Source of the DNA: Microcella humidisoli
GTDB taxonomy: Bacteria; Actinomycetota; Actinomycetes; Actinomycetales; Microbacteriaceae
Direction: 5' to 3'
NCBI RefSeq assembly: GCF_024362325.1
Contig: NZ_CP101497.1
Location: forward strand, 1,674,001-1,738,000
DNA length: 64,000 bases
Each line of letters starts with the position of its first letter. Position 1 is the first letter of the stretch. The translations under genes and the position numbers were made by a program. This document shows, piece after piece, positions 47,944 through 57,225 of the stretch. Under the pieces are notes generated by a model that saw only the letters and a list, made by a program, of their open reading frames with translations, had not been told where the DNA came from and ran no database searches.

Positions 47944-49458
47944 TCACTCCTTGGTGAGCTCGTGGGTTCCGCCGCTCATGGCGTACTCCTCTTCGGGAGA
48001 CAGCACGAGCTGCTTGCGGTAGTGCAGCCCGAAGCCGAGCAGGATCAGCACGTAGACGATGATGATCGCCACGATGGCCGCCTGGAAGGCCGGGTTGATG
48101 AGCAGGCCCACGAAGACCAGAGCGGCGATCGCGGCGGCGCTGTAGGCGCCGAACGTGCCCCACGGGCTCTTGTAGGGGCGGTTGGCGTCGGGGAACTTCC
48201 GGCGCAGGATGAGGAACGACACCATCTGCAGGAAGTACGCGACGACCGCGCCCCACACCGCGATGTTGAGGATGATCGCTCCGGCCACCGCGCCGAGGCC
48301 CTCCGGGTCGGCCCGACCGAGCAGGTCGAGCACGACGATCGCGACGAAGCCGACGACCGCTCCCACGGTGAGCGCGACCCACGGGGTCTTGTTCTTGCCG
48401 GTGAGCGACAGGAACTTCGGGTAGTAGCCGGCCCGCGACAGGGAGTACATGTTCCGCCCGTAGGCGAACATGATGCCGTGCAGCGAGGCCAGCAGGCCGA
48501 TGAGGGCGAAGATCGCGAGCAGCGCCGCGAGCTCGTCGCCGACGATGGCCCGGAAGCCGTCGAGCAGCGGCTCGAGCGAGACGCCCGTCGCTTCGGCCCC
48601 GAGCACGCCCGTGTTGAGGAACAGCACGAGCACACCGGTGACGATGAGCGTTCCGCGGGCGATGACGCCGGCCCGGGGGATGTCCTTCTCCGGCGTGTGC
48701 GACTCCTCCGCCGCGAGCGGCAGCTCCTCGATGCCGAGGAAGAACCACATCGCGAACGGCAGGGCGAACAGGATGGCGAGCCAGCCCTCCGGCAGGAACG
48801 TCGACGATCCGGCGACGTCGGGGTTCGGCGCCATGTCCCACAGCTTGTCGAACGAGAAGAGTCCCGAGGCGAGCGCCATGACCGAGAACACCAGGATGAT
48901 GCCGATGGCGATGATCGAGACGACGATGGCGAAGCGGAACGAGATGTGCGCACCCGCGGCGTTGAGGGCGACGAACGCGACGTAGAGCACGATCCACCAG
49001 ATCCACATGTTGCCTGACTCGGCGAGCGAGAAGTTCAGCAGCCCGCTCGTCACGCCGTCGAGGTACTGGGCGGAGAAGAACACGACGACGGCCGTGGTCG
49101 CGACGTACTCGATGGTCTCCGCGGCACCGGTGATGAGGCCTCCCCACGGTCCCATCGCCGATCGACCGAACGAGTAGGCGCCGCCCGTGTGGGGCATGGC
49201 CGCCGACATCTCGCTGATCGAGAAGGTCAGGCCGTAGTACATGACGACGAGCACGACGAAGGCGATGAGCATGCCGCCGAAGCCCGCGAAGTCGATGCCG
49301 AAGTTCCAGCCCGAGAAGTCGCCGGAGATGACCGCGGCGACGGCGAGGCCCCAGAGGCCCCAGACGCCTGCCGATCGGCGCAGCCCGCGCTTCTCGAAGT
49401 ACGTGTCGTCGACGCTGGTGTACGTGACACCGCCCGTCGCTTTCGTTGTTTCCGCCAT
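47944..49458 (-). CDS. APC-family permease, ethanolamine permease-like
   Basis: 504 aa, about 12 hydrophobic helices. GWNFGIDFAGFGGMLIAFVV, MSAAMPHTGGAYSFGRSAMG and FFLGIEELPLAAEESHTPEK match the ethanolamine permease (Eat) branch of the amino acid/polyamine/organocation superfamily. AGGAGG precedes the ATG. Divergent from a cluster encoding a GlnA-like ligase, a glutamine amidotransferase-type hydrolase and an aldehyde dehydrogenase, so the substrate is likely ethanolamine or a short amine destined for gamma-glutamylation. The acidic N- and C-termini lie in the cytoplasm. Confidence 0.85.
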   Translation of the reverse strand: MAETTKATGGVTYTSVDDTYFEKRGLRRSAGVWGLWGLAVAAVISGDFSGWNFGIDFAGFGGMLIAFVVLVVMYYGLTFSISEMSAAMPHTGGAYSFGRSAMGPWGGLITGAAETIEYVATTAVVVFFSAQYLDGVTSGLLNFSLAESGNMWIWWIVLYVAFVALNAAGAHISFRFAIVVSIIAIGIILVFSVMALASGLFSFDKLWDMAPNPDVAGSSTFLPEGWLAILFALPFAMWFFLGIEELPLAAEESHTPEKDIPRAGVIARGTLIVTGVLVLFLNTGVLGAEATGVSLEPLLDGFRAIVGDELAALLAIFALIGLLASLHGIMFAYGRNMYSLSRAGYYPKFLSLTGKNKTPWVALTVGAVVGFVAIVVLDLLGRADPEGLGAVAGAIILNIAVWGAVVAYFLQMVSFLILRRKFPDANRPYKSPWGTFGAYSAAAIAALVFVGLLINPAFQAAIVAIIIVYVLILLGFGLHYRKQLVLSPEEEYAMSGGTHELTKE

Positions 49459-49558
49459 TCAGTCCTCCTGGGGGGTGGTGGGGATGGGTCGGCACGCGGG
49501 CGACGACGCCGCGTCGCGCCTTGGCACACGAGCATGGCCGCAAAGGTCGGAGTTGTCC

Positions 49559-49623
49559 ACCATTAGAAACGAAAAGTTCAGTCGTGTTCGCAATGCACCG
49601 CGGGCCGCTGTGGTACTAATGGT
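49559..49623. promoter_or_regulatory. Inverted repeat in the divergent permease/ligase control region
   Basis: ACCATTAG (49559-49566) and CTAATGGT (49616-49623) are perfect inverted 8-mers 49 bp apart; each overlaps a TAAT-type -10 candidate facing its own gene. The interval is AT-rich for this genome. Candidate binding sites for the FadR-type regulator encoded at 53950-54720. Confidence 0.45.
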
Positions 49624-49648
49624 CGACACTCGAGCCAAGGGAGGCCCC

Positions 49649-51028
49649 ATGTCTGCAGCGCCGTCGACGGTCCGCTCCGGAAACCTGACGATCGCCGAGC
49701 TCGAGCAGCTCATCGATGCGGGTGAGATCGACACCGTCATCGTCGCCTTCGCCGACATGCAGGGCCGACTCGTCGGCAAGCGCGTCTCCGCACGGCTGTT
49801 CCGCGAGGAGGTCGCCGCGCACGGCGCCGAGTGCTGCAACTACCTGCTCGCGGTCGACGTCGAGATGAATACGGTTGCGGGATACGCGCTCTCGTCGTGG
49901 GAGACCGGCTACGGCGACATGGTCATGCAGCCCGACCTGGGCACCCTGCGGCGCATCCCGTGGCTGCCCGGCACCGCGCTCGTCATCGCCGACCTGCTGC
50001 GCATGGACGGCGACGCTGTGGCGCCCAGCCCGCGCCAGATCCTGCAGCACCAGATCGACCGGCTCGCCGAGCACGGACTCGTGCCCTACGTCGGCACCGA
50101 GCTCGAGTTCATCGTCTTCGACGAGACCTACCGCCAGGCCTGGGCGAAGGGCTACGACAACCTCACGCCCGCGAGCGACTACAACATCGACTACGCCCTG
50201 CTCGCCTCGACGCGCATGGAGCCGCTGCTGCGCGATATTCGCAACGGCATGGATGGCGCGGGGATGTACTGCGAGGGCGTCAAGGGCGAGTGCAACCTCG
50301 GTCAGCAGGAGATCGCGTTCCGCTACGCCCACGCGCTCGCGACGTGCGACAACCACGTCATCTACAAGAACGGGGCGAAAGAGATCGCCGACGCCCATGG
50401 CAAGGCGCTCACCTTCATGGCCAAGTTCAACGAGCGCGAGGGCAACAGCTGCCACATCCACCTCAGCGTGCGCGGCACCGACGGCTCGGCCGTCATGGCG
50501 GGCGACGGCGCGCACGGCTTCTCGCCGCTCATGGAGCACTGGCTCGCCGGCCAGCTCGCCGCCATGCGCGAGCTCAGCCTGTTCTTCGCGCCGACCATCA
50601 ACTCGTACAAGCGCTACGTGCCCGGCAGCTTCGCCCCGACGGGTATCGCCTGGGGCTTCGACAACCGCACGTGCGCACTGCGCGTGGTCGGGAAGGGCCA
50701 CAGCCTGCGCATCGAGAACCGCGTGCCGGGCGGCGACGTCAACCCCTACCTCGCCACGGCCGCGATCATCGCGGCGGGCCTGCACGGCATCGAGAACCAG
50801 CTGACGCTGCCCGAGATCTTCGAGGGCAACGCCTACGCGGCCGACCTGCCGCGCGTGCCCTCGACCCTGCGCGATGCGGCCGAGCTCTTCGCGGGCTCCG
50901 AGCTCGCGCGCGCCGCCTTCGGCGACGAGGTCATGGCGCACTACCTCAACATGGCGTCTGTCGAGCTGTCGGCCTTCGACGCGGCGATCACCGATTGGGA
51001 GCGCATCCGTGGCTTCGAACGGTTCTGA
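49649..51028 (+). CDS. Glutamine synthetase-like gamma-glutamylamide ligase
   Basis: 459 aa. GS fold with beta-grasp N-terminus (IDTVIVAFADMQGRLVGKRV), GTELEFIVFDET and GECNLGQQEIAF (metal and glutamate binding), NSCHIHLSV (ATP/metal) and SYKRYVPGSFAPTGIAWGFDNR (glutamate site). Shorter Asp/Tyr loops and the cluster context separate it from housekeeping GlnA. It resembles Streptomyces GlnA3/GlnA4, which glutamylate polyamines and ethanolamine. The start at 49649 has GGGAGG upstream. Expected role: ATP-dependent gamma-glutamylation of the amine brought in by the divergent permease. Overlaps the next gene by 20 nt. Confidence 0.85.
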   Translation: MSAAPSTVRSGNLTIAELEQLIDAGEIDTVIVAFADMQGRLVGKRVSARLFREEVAAHGAECCNYLLAVDVEMNTVAGYALSSWETGYGDMVMQPDLGTLRRIPWLPGTALVIADLLRMDGDAVAPSPRQILQHQIDRLAEHGLVPYVGTELEFIVFDETYRQAWAKGYDNLTPASDYNIDYALLASTRMEPLLRDIRNGMDGAGMYCEGVKGECNLGQQEIAFRYAHALATCDNHVIYKNGAKEIADAHGKALTFMAKFNEREGNSCHIHLSVRGTDGSAVMAGDGAHGFSPLMEHWLAGQLAAMRELSLFFAPTINSYKRYVPGSFAPTGIAWGFDNRTCALRVVGKGHSLRIENRVPGGDVNPYLATAAIIAAGLHGIENQLTLPEIFEGNAYAADLPRVPSTLRDAAELFAGSELARAAFGDEVMAHYLNMASVELSAFDAAITDWERIRGFERF

Positions 51029-51782
51029 CGCCGGTGCGGGTGCCGCGCCCCGCCCGGTCATCGGACTCACCACCTATCTCGAGCAGACGCAGTGCGGGGT
51101 GTGGGATGTTCCCGCCGCGTTCCTGCCGAAGGTCTACTTCGACGCCGTCGCGCGCGGGGGCGGGCTCGCCGTGCTGATTCCGCCGCAACCGATCGACGCG
51201 GCCGGCGCCGACGCTATCCTCGACGGCCTCGATGGGCTCATCATCACGGGCGGCAAGGACGTCGACTCGCGGCGGTACGGTCAGGAACCGCATCCGACGA
51301 ACGACACCCCCCGCCTCGATCGCGACGCGCTCGAAGACGCCCTGCTCGCGCGGGCGATCGCGCGCGACCTGCCCTTCCTCGGCATCTGCCGCGGCATGCA
51401 GGTGCTCAACACGGCGCTCGGCGGCAGCCTCATCCAGCACCTGCCCGATGCCATCGGGTCGACGCGCTACAACGCGGGCGGGGGCGTCTTCACGCCCAAC
51501 CCGGCCATCACGGTGCCGGGCACCCGCACGGCCGAGCTGCTCGGCGACCGCGTGACCGTGCAGAGCTATCACCACCAGGCGCTCGACGCGGTGGCGCCGG
51601 GGCTCACGGTGAGCGCGCGGGGCGATGACGGCGTCATTCAGGCCGTTGACGTGGACGCGATGACCTTCGGCATTGCGGTGCAGTGGCACCCGGAGGAGAC
51701 GGCGGCCGAGGACGCGCGCCTCTTCGCGGGCCTCGTCGAGGCCGCTCACGAGTACCGCCAGAACCGGAAGGCCCGCGCATGA
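51009..51782 (+). CDS. Gamma-glutamyl hydrolase, PuuD-like (class I amidotransferase fold)
   Basis: 257 aa from the GTG at 51009, with GGGAG 7 nt upstream; earlier starts lie inside the ligase gene. Catalytic triad visible: Cys127 in GICRGMQVLN, His227 and Glu229 in VQWHPEE. DGLIITGGKDVDSRRYG is the typical PuuD oxyanion loop. In the polyamine pathway this enzyme removes glutamate from gamma-glutamyl-GABA at the end. Here it would free the oxidised amine-derived acid. ATGA overlap with the aldehyde dehydrogenase gene. Confidence 0.9.
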   Translation: MASNGSDAGAGAAPRPVIGLTTYLEQTQCGVWDVPAAFLPKVYFDAVARGGGLAVLIPPQPIDAAGADAILDGLDGLIITGGKDVDSRRYGQEPHPTNDTPRLDRDALEDALLARAIARDLPFLGICRGMQVLNTALGGSLIQHLPDAIGSTRYNAGGGVFTPNPAITVPGTRTAELLGDRVTVQSYHHQALDAVAPGLTVSARGDDGVIQAVDVDAMTFGIAVQWHPEETAAEDARLFAGLVEAAHEYRQNRKARA

Positions 51783-53137
51783 GCGAGACCACCCTCATCA
51801 ACCCGGCCGACGAGACCGTCATCGGAACGGTGCGGCACACGACCCTCGAGGGGGTCGACGCGGCCGTCGCGCGCGCCGTCATCGCGCAGCGCGCCTGGGC
51901 GGCCCTCGCGCCCGTCGATCGGGCTCGCGCGCTGCGCCGCTTCGCCGCGACCGTCGATGCGCACATCGAGGAGCTCGCGCAGCTCGAGGTGCGCAATTCG
52001 GGCCACCCCATCGGCGCCGCCCGCTGGGAGGCGGGCAACGTGCGCGACGTGCTCGACTACTACAGCGGCGCGCCCGAACGGCTCATCGGCCAGCAGATCC
52101 CCGTCGCGGGCGGCCTCGACGTCACCTTCCACGAACCGCTGGGCGTCGTGGGCGTCATCGTGCCGTGGAACTTCCCCATGCCGATCGCGGGCTGGGGCTT
52201 CGCGCCGGCGCTCGCCGCGGGCAACGCCGTGCTGCTGAAGCCCGCCGACTGGACCCCGCTCACGGCGATCCGCCTCGGCGAGCTCGCCCTCGAGTCGGGG
52301 CTGCCCGAGCATCTCTTCCAGGTGCTGCCGGGCCGCGGCTCGGTCGTCGGCGATCGGTTCGTCACGCACGAGCAGGTGCGCAAGGTCGTCTTCACCGGGT
52401 CCACCGAAGTCGGGAAGCACGTCATGGCGGGATGCGCGGCGCAGGTGAAGCCCGTCACGCTCGAGCTCGGCGGCAAGAGCGCGAACATCGTCTTCGCCGA
52501 CGCCGATCTCGAGGCCGCGGCATCCGGCGCCCCCGGTTCGGTCTTCGACAACGCGGGCCAGGACTGCTGCGCGCGTTCGCGCCTGCTCGTGCAGCGCAGC
52601 GTGCTCGACCGCTTCCTCGAACTGCTCGAGCCCGCCGTGCAGGGGTTCCGCGTCGGCGATCCGAACGACGAGGCGACCGAGATGGGGCCCCTCGTCTCGA
52701 AGGGCCACTTCGAGAACGTCGCGGCGTTCCTCAACGACGACGTCGCGGTCGCCTTCCGCGGCACGGCGCCCGAAGGCCCCGGCTACTGGATGGCGCCCAC
52801 CGTGCTGCTGCCCTCTCGCACCGACCGCGTCGCGACGGAGGAGATCTTCGGTCCCGTCGTCTCGGTGCTGCCCTTCGACGACGAGGCCGACGCGATCGCC
52901 CTCGCGAACGACTCGATCTTCGGCCTGTCGGGTTCGATCTGGACGCGCGACCTCGGCCGCGGCATCCGCGTCGCCCGCGGGGTCGAGAGCGGTGCGCTCA
53001 GCGTCAACTCGCACTCCTCCGTGCGGTACGCGACCCCCTTCGGCGGGTTCAAGCAGAGCGGGCTCGGGCGCGAGCTCGGTCCGGATGCTCCGCTCGCCTT
53101 CACCGAGACCAAGAACGTCTTCTTCTCCCACAGCTAA
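51779..53137 (+). CDS. Aldehyde dehydrogenase (NAD(P)+-dependent, PuuC/BetB-like)
   Basis: 452 aa. Start at the ATG of the ATGA overlap (MSETTLINPADETVIG). General base Glu229 in LELGGKSANIV; nucleophile Cys263 in GQDCCARSRLLV; cofactor loop GSTEVGKHVM; VPWNFPMPIAGW is the usual N-terminal oxyanion segment. In gamma-glutamylated amine catabolism this enzyme oxidises the gamma-glutamyl aldehyde. Substrate assignment comes from context: the neighbours are the ligase and hydrolase of that route. Confidence 0.92.
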   Translation: MSETTLINPADETVIGTVRHTTLEGVDAAVARAVIAQRAWAALAPVDRARALRRFAATVDAHIEELAQLEVRNSGHPIGAARWEAGNVRDVLDYYSGAPERLIGQQIPVAGGLDVTFHEPLGVVGVIVPWNFPMPIAGWGFAPALAAGNAVLLKPADWTPLTAIRLGELALESGLPEHLFQVLPGRGSVVGDRFVTHEQVRKVVFTGSTEVGKHVMAGCAAQVKPVTLELGGKSANIVFADADLEAAASGAPGSVFDNAGQDCCARSRLLVQRSVLDRFLELLEPAVQGFRVGDPNDEATEMGPLVSKGHFENVAAFLNDDVAVAFRGTAPEGPGYWMAPTVLLPSRTDRVATEEIFGPVVSVLPFDDEADAIALANDSIFGLSGSIWTRDLGRGIRVARGVESGALSVNSHSSVRYATPFGGFKQSGLGRELGPDAPLAFTETKNVFFSHS

Positions 53138-53150
53138 GGAGTTCACCACC

Positions 53151-53939
53151 ATGACCATCACTCCCATCGACCTGACCCAGCGCCTGAAGGGCAAAGTCGC
53201 CGTCATCACGGGCGGCGCGAGCGGCATCGGGCTCGCGACCGCGCGCCGCTTCGCTGCCGAAGGCGCCATCGTCGTCATCGGCGACATGAATCCCGAATCG
53301 GGCGAGGCCGCCGCCGCCGCGGTCGGCGGACTGTTCGTGAAGGTCAACGTGACCGATGAGGCCGAGGTCAACCACCTCTTCGACACCGCGCAGGCCACCT
53401 ACGGCTCGCTCGACATCGCCTTCAACAACGCCGGCATCTCGCCGCCCGACGACGACTCGATCGAGACGACCGAGCTGCCCGCCTGGGACAGGGTGCAGGA
53501 GGTCAACCTCAAGAGCGTGTACCTGTGCTCGCGCGCGGCGCTGCGCCACATGGTCGCGCAGCAGTCGGGCTCGATCATCAACACCGCCTCGTTCGTCGCC
53601 GTCATGGGCAGCGCGACGAGCCAGATCTCCTACACCGCGAGCAAGGGCGGCGTGCTCGCCATGACGCGCGAGCTCGGCGTGCAGTTCGCGCGCCAGGGAA
53701 TCCGCGTCAACGCTCTGTGCCCGGGCCCGGTGAACACGCCGCTGCTGCAGGAGCTCTTCGCGAAAGACCCCGAGCGCGCGCAGCGCCGCCTCGTGCACAT
53801 TCCGAAGGGCCGGTTCGCCGAGGCGGAGGAGCTCGCCGCGGCGGTCGCCTTCCTCGCGAGCGACGACGCCTCGTTCATCACCGCCTCGACGTTCCTCGTC
53901 GACGGCGGCATCAGCGGCGCCTACGTCACGCCCCTGTAG
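53151..53939 (+). CDS. Short-chain dehydrogenase/reductase
   Basis: 262 aa, classical SDR. Cofactor motif TGGASGIGLATARRF (near residue 23), NNAG at about 91, catalytic Tyr161 and Lys165 in SYTASKGG, and a terminal LVDGGISGAYVTPL. ATG at 53151 with AAGGAG upstream. Annotated relatives are often called 3-oxoacyl-ACP reductase, but in this operon it more likely oxidises the gamma-glutamylated alcohol of ethanolamine to the aldehyde used by the dehydrogenase. That step assignment is inference. Confidence 0.88.
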   Translation: MTITPIDLTQRLKGKVAVITGGASGIGLATARRFAAEGAIVVIGDMNPESGEAAAAAVGGLFVKVNVTDEAEVNHLFDTAQATYGSLDIAFNNAGISPPDDDSIETTELPAWDRVQEVNLKSVYLCSRAALRHMVAQQSGSIINTASFVAVMGSATSQISYTASKGGVLAMTRELGVQFARQGIRVNALCPGPVNTPLLQELFAKDPERAQRRLVHIPKGRFAEAEELAAAVAFLASDDASFITASTFLVDGGISGAYVTPL

Positions 53940-53949
53940 GGTCGCGGTC

Positions 53950-54720
53950 ATGGCGGGGGACGGCGCGGGCGCGGAGCGACTCGTCGAGCCCGCGGGCGCG
54001 CCTGAGCCGCTCGAGTCGCTCGCGCACGAGGCGCTCTCGCGCCCCGTGCGCGGCGGCAACGCGTTCGAGGAGACCCTCGCGCGCCTCCTGCAGCTCATCC
54101 GACTGGGCCTCGTCGGGCCGGGGGAGGCCCTCGCGCCCGAGCGCGAGCTCGCCGCACGGTTCGAAGTCAGCCGTGACACCGTGCGCGAGGCCATCCGCTC
54201 GCTCGCCGAGGCGGGCTACCTCGAGTCTCGGCGCGGCCGCTACGGGGGCACGTTCGTCTGCGATCCGCTGCCCGTCGCGGGCGGCGACCCCGCTCCGCCG
54301 GTGACGCCCGCCGAGCTCGACGACATCCTCACCCTGCGTGCCGTGCTCGAAGTGGGGGCCGCGCGTGCCGCTGCCGCTCGCACGCTCACGGCGGCCGAGC
54401 GGGAGTCGCTCGGCGCGCGGCTGCACGAGCTCGCGGCCGCCGACCCCGCCGACTACCGGCGGCTCGACTCGCGCCTGCACTTGACGATCGCCGAGCTCTC
54501 GGGCAGCCCGAGCCTCGTCTCGCTCGTCGCCGAGAATCGCATGAGCGTCAACCGGCTGCTCGACCGCATCCCCCTGCTCGCGCCCAACATCGCCCACTCC
54601 GACCAGCAGCACGAGCAGATCGTGTGGGCGGTGCTCATCGGCGATGCCGACCGGGCGGCGACCGCGATGGCCGAGCACCTCGAGGGCTCGCAGTCGCTGC
54701 TGCGCGCCTTCCTCAGCTGA
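53950..54720 (+). CDS. FadR-type GntR/FCD regulator of the amine cluster
   Basis: 256 aa. GntR winged HTH at about residues 37-105 (ERELAARFEVSRDTVREAIRSLAEAGYLESRRGR), FCD domain from about 115 (LDDILTLRAVLEVGAARAAA) with the histidine-bearing helix (DSRLHLTIAELSGSPSLVSL). Starts 10 nt after the SDR stop, in the same operon. Probably the local repressor, acting at the divergent region near 49560-49620. Its last 8 bp overlap the convergent isomerase gene. Confidence 0.88.
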   Translation: MAGDGAGAERLVEPAGAPEPLESLAHEALSRPVRGGNAFEETLARLLQLIRLGLVGPGEALAPERELAARFEVSRDTVREAIRSLAEAGYLESRRGRYGGTFVCDPLPVAGGDPAPPVTPAELDDILTLRAVLEVGAARAAAARTLTAAERESLGARLHELAAADPADYRRLDSRLHLTIAELSGSPSLVSLVAENRMSVNRLLDRIPLLAPNIAHSDQQHEQIVWAVLIGDADRAATAMAEHLEGSQSLLRAFLS

Positions 54721-55555
54721 GCGCACCCGCCCCGTCGGCGGGGGAGGCGGCCGCACCCGGGCCCGTCACGGTGCTGTGCCGCCGCGCGAACTCCAGCGTC
54801 TCGCGCAACCAGGCGAGCCGCCGCGCGTCGTCGCTGCCGCACGCGCGCGAGTTGATCTCGGCGATGATTGCGCCGTCGAAGCCGCGCTGGGCGAGCAGCG
54901 CGAGCACTTCGGCGACCGGCTGCGCGCCGCGCCCCGGCACGAGGTGCTCGTCGAGCACGCGCGCGTTGGGCTCGGTGCTCGAGCCGTCGCACAGGTGCAC
55001 ATGCCGCAGCCGGTCGCCCCACTGCCGCGCGAGGTCGAGCGCGCTCACACCGGCGAGGGCGGCGTGCGAGAAGTCGAGTGTCAGGGCCGCGATGTCGAGG
55101 GCGCCCGGATCCCAGTGCGGGGCATAGGGGTGCCGGTCGCGGCCCCGCACCGTGAGCGGGAACATGTTCTCGGCGGCGATCGTCACGCCCGAGGCCGCCT
55201 GCAGCTCGCGCAGCGTCTCGACGAAACCGGCGGCCGTGCGGCGCTGCCAGCGGTACGGCGGGTGCACGACGACCGTGGTCGCTCCGACCTCGCGCGCGAG
55301 GGCCAGGCTGCGCTCGAGCTTCACGCGCGGGTTGCGGCCGAACACGAAGGTGCTGAAGAACAGCACGGGGGCGTGGATGCTGAGCACGGGCATCCCGAAC
55401 CGCTCGCTCAGCGCGCTGATGACGCGGGGGTCGTGCGTGTCGCGGTCGCTCGTGATCATTACTTCGACGCCGTCGAAGCCGGCCTCGGCTGCCAGTCGGA
55501 ACGCGTCGTGCAGACGCCGCGGCAGAACGCTCGTGGTGCCCATGCCGATGCTCAT
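54713..55555 (-). CDS. Xylose isomerase-like TIM-barrel protein (sugar phosphate isomerase/epimerase family)
   Basis: 280 aa from the ATG at 55555. AEAGFDGVEVMI near the start, VVVHPPYRWQ, IAAENMFPLTVRGRD (metal-binding Glu), LTLDFSHAAL (Asp/His ligands), DRLRHVHLCDGSS and GAIIAEINSRACGS (Glu ligand) form the metal centre of the AP endonuclease 2/xylose isomerase-like family. Substrate unknown. Longer readings towards 55750 lack similarity. Convergent with the amine-cluster regulator. Confidence 0.85.
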   Translation of the reverse strand: MSIGMGTTSVLPRRLHDAFRLAAEAGFDGVEVMITSDRDTHDPRVISALSERFGMPVLSIHAPVLFFSTFVFGRNPRVKLERSLALAREVGATTVVVHPPYRWQRRTAAGFVETLRELQAASGVTIAAENMFPLTVRGRDRHPYAPHWDPGALDIAALTLDFSHAALAGVSALDLARQWGDRLRHVHLCDGSSTEPNARVLDEHLVPGRGAQPVAEVLALLAQRGFDGAIIAEINSRACGSDDARRLAWLRETLEFARRHSTVTGPGAAASPADGAGALS

Positions 55556-55734
55556 CACATCGCCACTGTACGGCGGCGGTGCCCGCCGACCACGGAGGGT
55601 CGGGTGAACGCCGCGTGACGATCGGTCGAACCCCGGGGCGACGGGACGGGGCCGAGGGGCCGAGCGGAGGGCCCGGCGGAAAGGCCGGACGATGCTGAGA
55701 ACGCTCTGAGACTCGGCTGATACCGTGGTCGGTG

Positions 55735-55775
55735 CCGGACAGCCCCGCACCGAACGATCACCCCCGGACAGCCCC
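55735..55775 (+). repeat. 12-bp direct repeat upstream of otsA
   Basis: CCGGACAGCCCC at 55735-55746 and 55764-55775, 29 bp apart, in the otsA leader. The region 55556-55794 otherwise shows no gene; TACCGT at 55721-55726 is a possible -10 box. Could be an activator half-site pair or chance in GC-rich DNA. Confidence 0.4.
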
Positions 55776-55794
55776 CCGGAGACGAGCGAGCGAC

Positions 55795-57225
55795 ATGACC
55801 GACCTCCCGCACTACGACTTCGTCGTGGTCTCGAACCGACTTCCCGTCGACCGCGTCATCGACGCCGACGGCACGGAGCGCTGGCAGCGCTCGCCGGGCG
55901 GACTCGTGACGGCGCTCGAGCCCGTCATGCGCGCCTCCCACGGCGCCTGGGTCGGGTGGGCCGGCCAGCCCGACCTCGACCTCGCGCCCTTCGACTCCGA
56001 CGATGCGACGCTCGTGCCGGTGCCGCTGAGCCCGCTCGAGATCGAGTACTACTACGAGGGCTTCAGCAACGACACCCTGTGGCCGCTCTACCACGACGTC
56101 ATCGCGTCGCCGAGCTTCCACCGCGAGTGGTGGGAGGCCTACGTCGAGGTCAATCAGCGCTTCGCCGACGCGAGCGCGCGCGTCGCCGCACCCGGGGCGA
56201 CCGTCTGGGTGCAGGACTACCAGTTGCAGCTCGTGCCCCGCATGCTGCGCGAGCAGCGGCCCGATCTCACGATCGGGTTCTTCAACCACATCCCCTTCCC
56301 GCCGTACGGCATCTACGCGCAGCTGCCGTGGCGCAAGCAGGTGATCGAAGGCCTGCTCGGTGCCGACGTCATCGGGTTCCAGCGCGTCGCCGACGCCGGC
56401 AACTTCTCGCGCGCCGTTCGCCGGCTGTTCGGCTATGCCACGCGCACTCCCGAGATCCGCGTCCCCGACGGGCTCGGCGGGCATCGCTCGGTCATCGCGA
56501 AGGCGTTCCCCATCTCGATCGACGTCGAGAGCTTCGAGCAGATCGCGCGGCGGCCCGAGGTGCAGCAGCGTGCTCAGCAGATCCGTGACGATCTCGGCAA
56601 CCCGTCGACGATCATGCTCGGGGTCGACCGCCTCGACTACACGAAGGGCATCCGTCACCGCCTGAAGGCCTTCGGCGAACTGCTGGGAGACGGCACGCTC
56701 GCGGTGGGAGACGCCGTGCTCGTGCAAGTCGCGAGCCCGAGCCGCGAGCGCGTGGCGGCCTACATGCAGCTGCGCGACGAGATCGAGCTGACCGTCGGGC
56801 GGCTCAACGGTCAGTACGCCACGATCAGCCACAGCGCCGTCGCGTACCTGCACCACGGCTACCCGCGCGAAGAGATGGTGGCGCTCTACCTCGCCGCCGA
56901 CGTCATGCTCGTCACCGCGCTGCGCGACGGCATGAACCTCGTGGCGAAGGAGTACGTGGCCTGCCAGCTCGATGAAGACGGCGTGCTCGTGCTGAGCGAG
57001 TTCGCCGGCGCGGCCGACGAGCTCAAGAACGCGCTGCTCGTCAACCCGCACGACATCGACGGCCTGAAGGAGGCGATCGTCGCGGCGGTGCGCATGCCGC
57101 AGCGGGAACGCACGACCCGGATGCGGGCGCTGCGCCGCCGGGTGCGCGACAACGACGTCGCCCGCTGGTCGGCGACGTTCCTCGACACGCTGCGGCACGC
57201 GAACCACCACTCGGACGCGCGATGA
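55795..57225 (+). CDS. otsA: Trehalose-6-phosphate synthase
   Basis: 476-aa GT20 glycosyltransferase; joins a nucleotide-glucose donor and glucose 6-phosphate to trehalose 6-phosphate. N-terminal [11 protein letters not shown] and [12 protein letters not shown] (donor loop), [15 protein letters not shown] and FFNHIPFPP, then [18 protein letters not shown] (phosphate and G6P binding) and [16 protein letters not shown]. The start at 55795 gives the normal length. The last 4 nt overlap otsB. Provides the osmolyte trehalose and precursors for glycolipids. Confidence 0.96.
   Translation: MTDLPHYDFVVVSNRLPVDRVIDADGTERWQRSPGGLVTALEPVMRASHGAWVGWAGQPDLDLAPFDSDDATLVPVPLSPLEIEYYYEGFSNDTLWPLYHDVIASPSFHREWWEAYVEVNQRFADASARVAAPGATVWVQDYQLQLVPRMLREQRPDLTIGFFNHIPFPPYGIYAQLPWRKQVIEGLLGADVIGFQRVADAGNFSRAVRRLFGYATRTPEIRVPDGLGGHRSVIAKAFPISIDVESFEQIARRPEVQQRAQQIRDDLGNPSTIMLGVDRLDYTKGIRHRLKAFGELLGDGTLAVGDAVLVQVASPSRERVAAYMQLRDEIELTVGRLNGQYATISHSAVAYLHHGYPREEMVALYLAADVMLVTALRDGMNLVAKEYVACQLDEDGVLVLSEFAGAADELKNALLVNPHDIDGLKEAIVAAVRMPQRERTTRMRALRRRVRDNDVARWSATFLDTLRHANHHSDAR

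Noticed and set aside
49459..49648. Ethanolamine or other riboswitch in the leader of the ligase gene
   Set aside because: The expected leader is too short (about 20-30 nt) and shows no paired helices beyond the widely spaced 8-mers.
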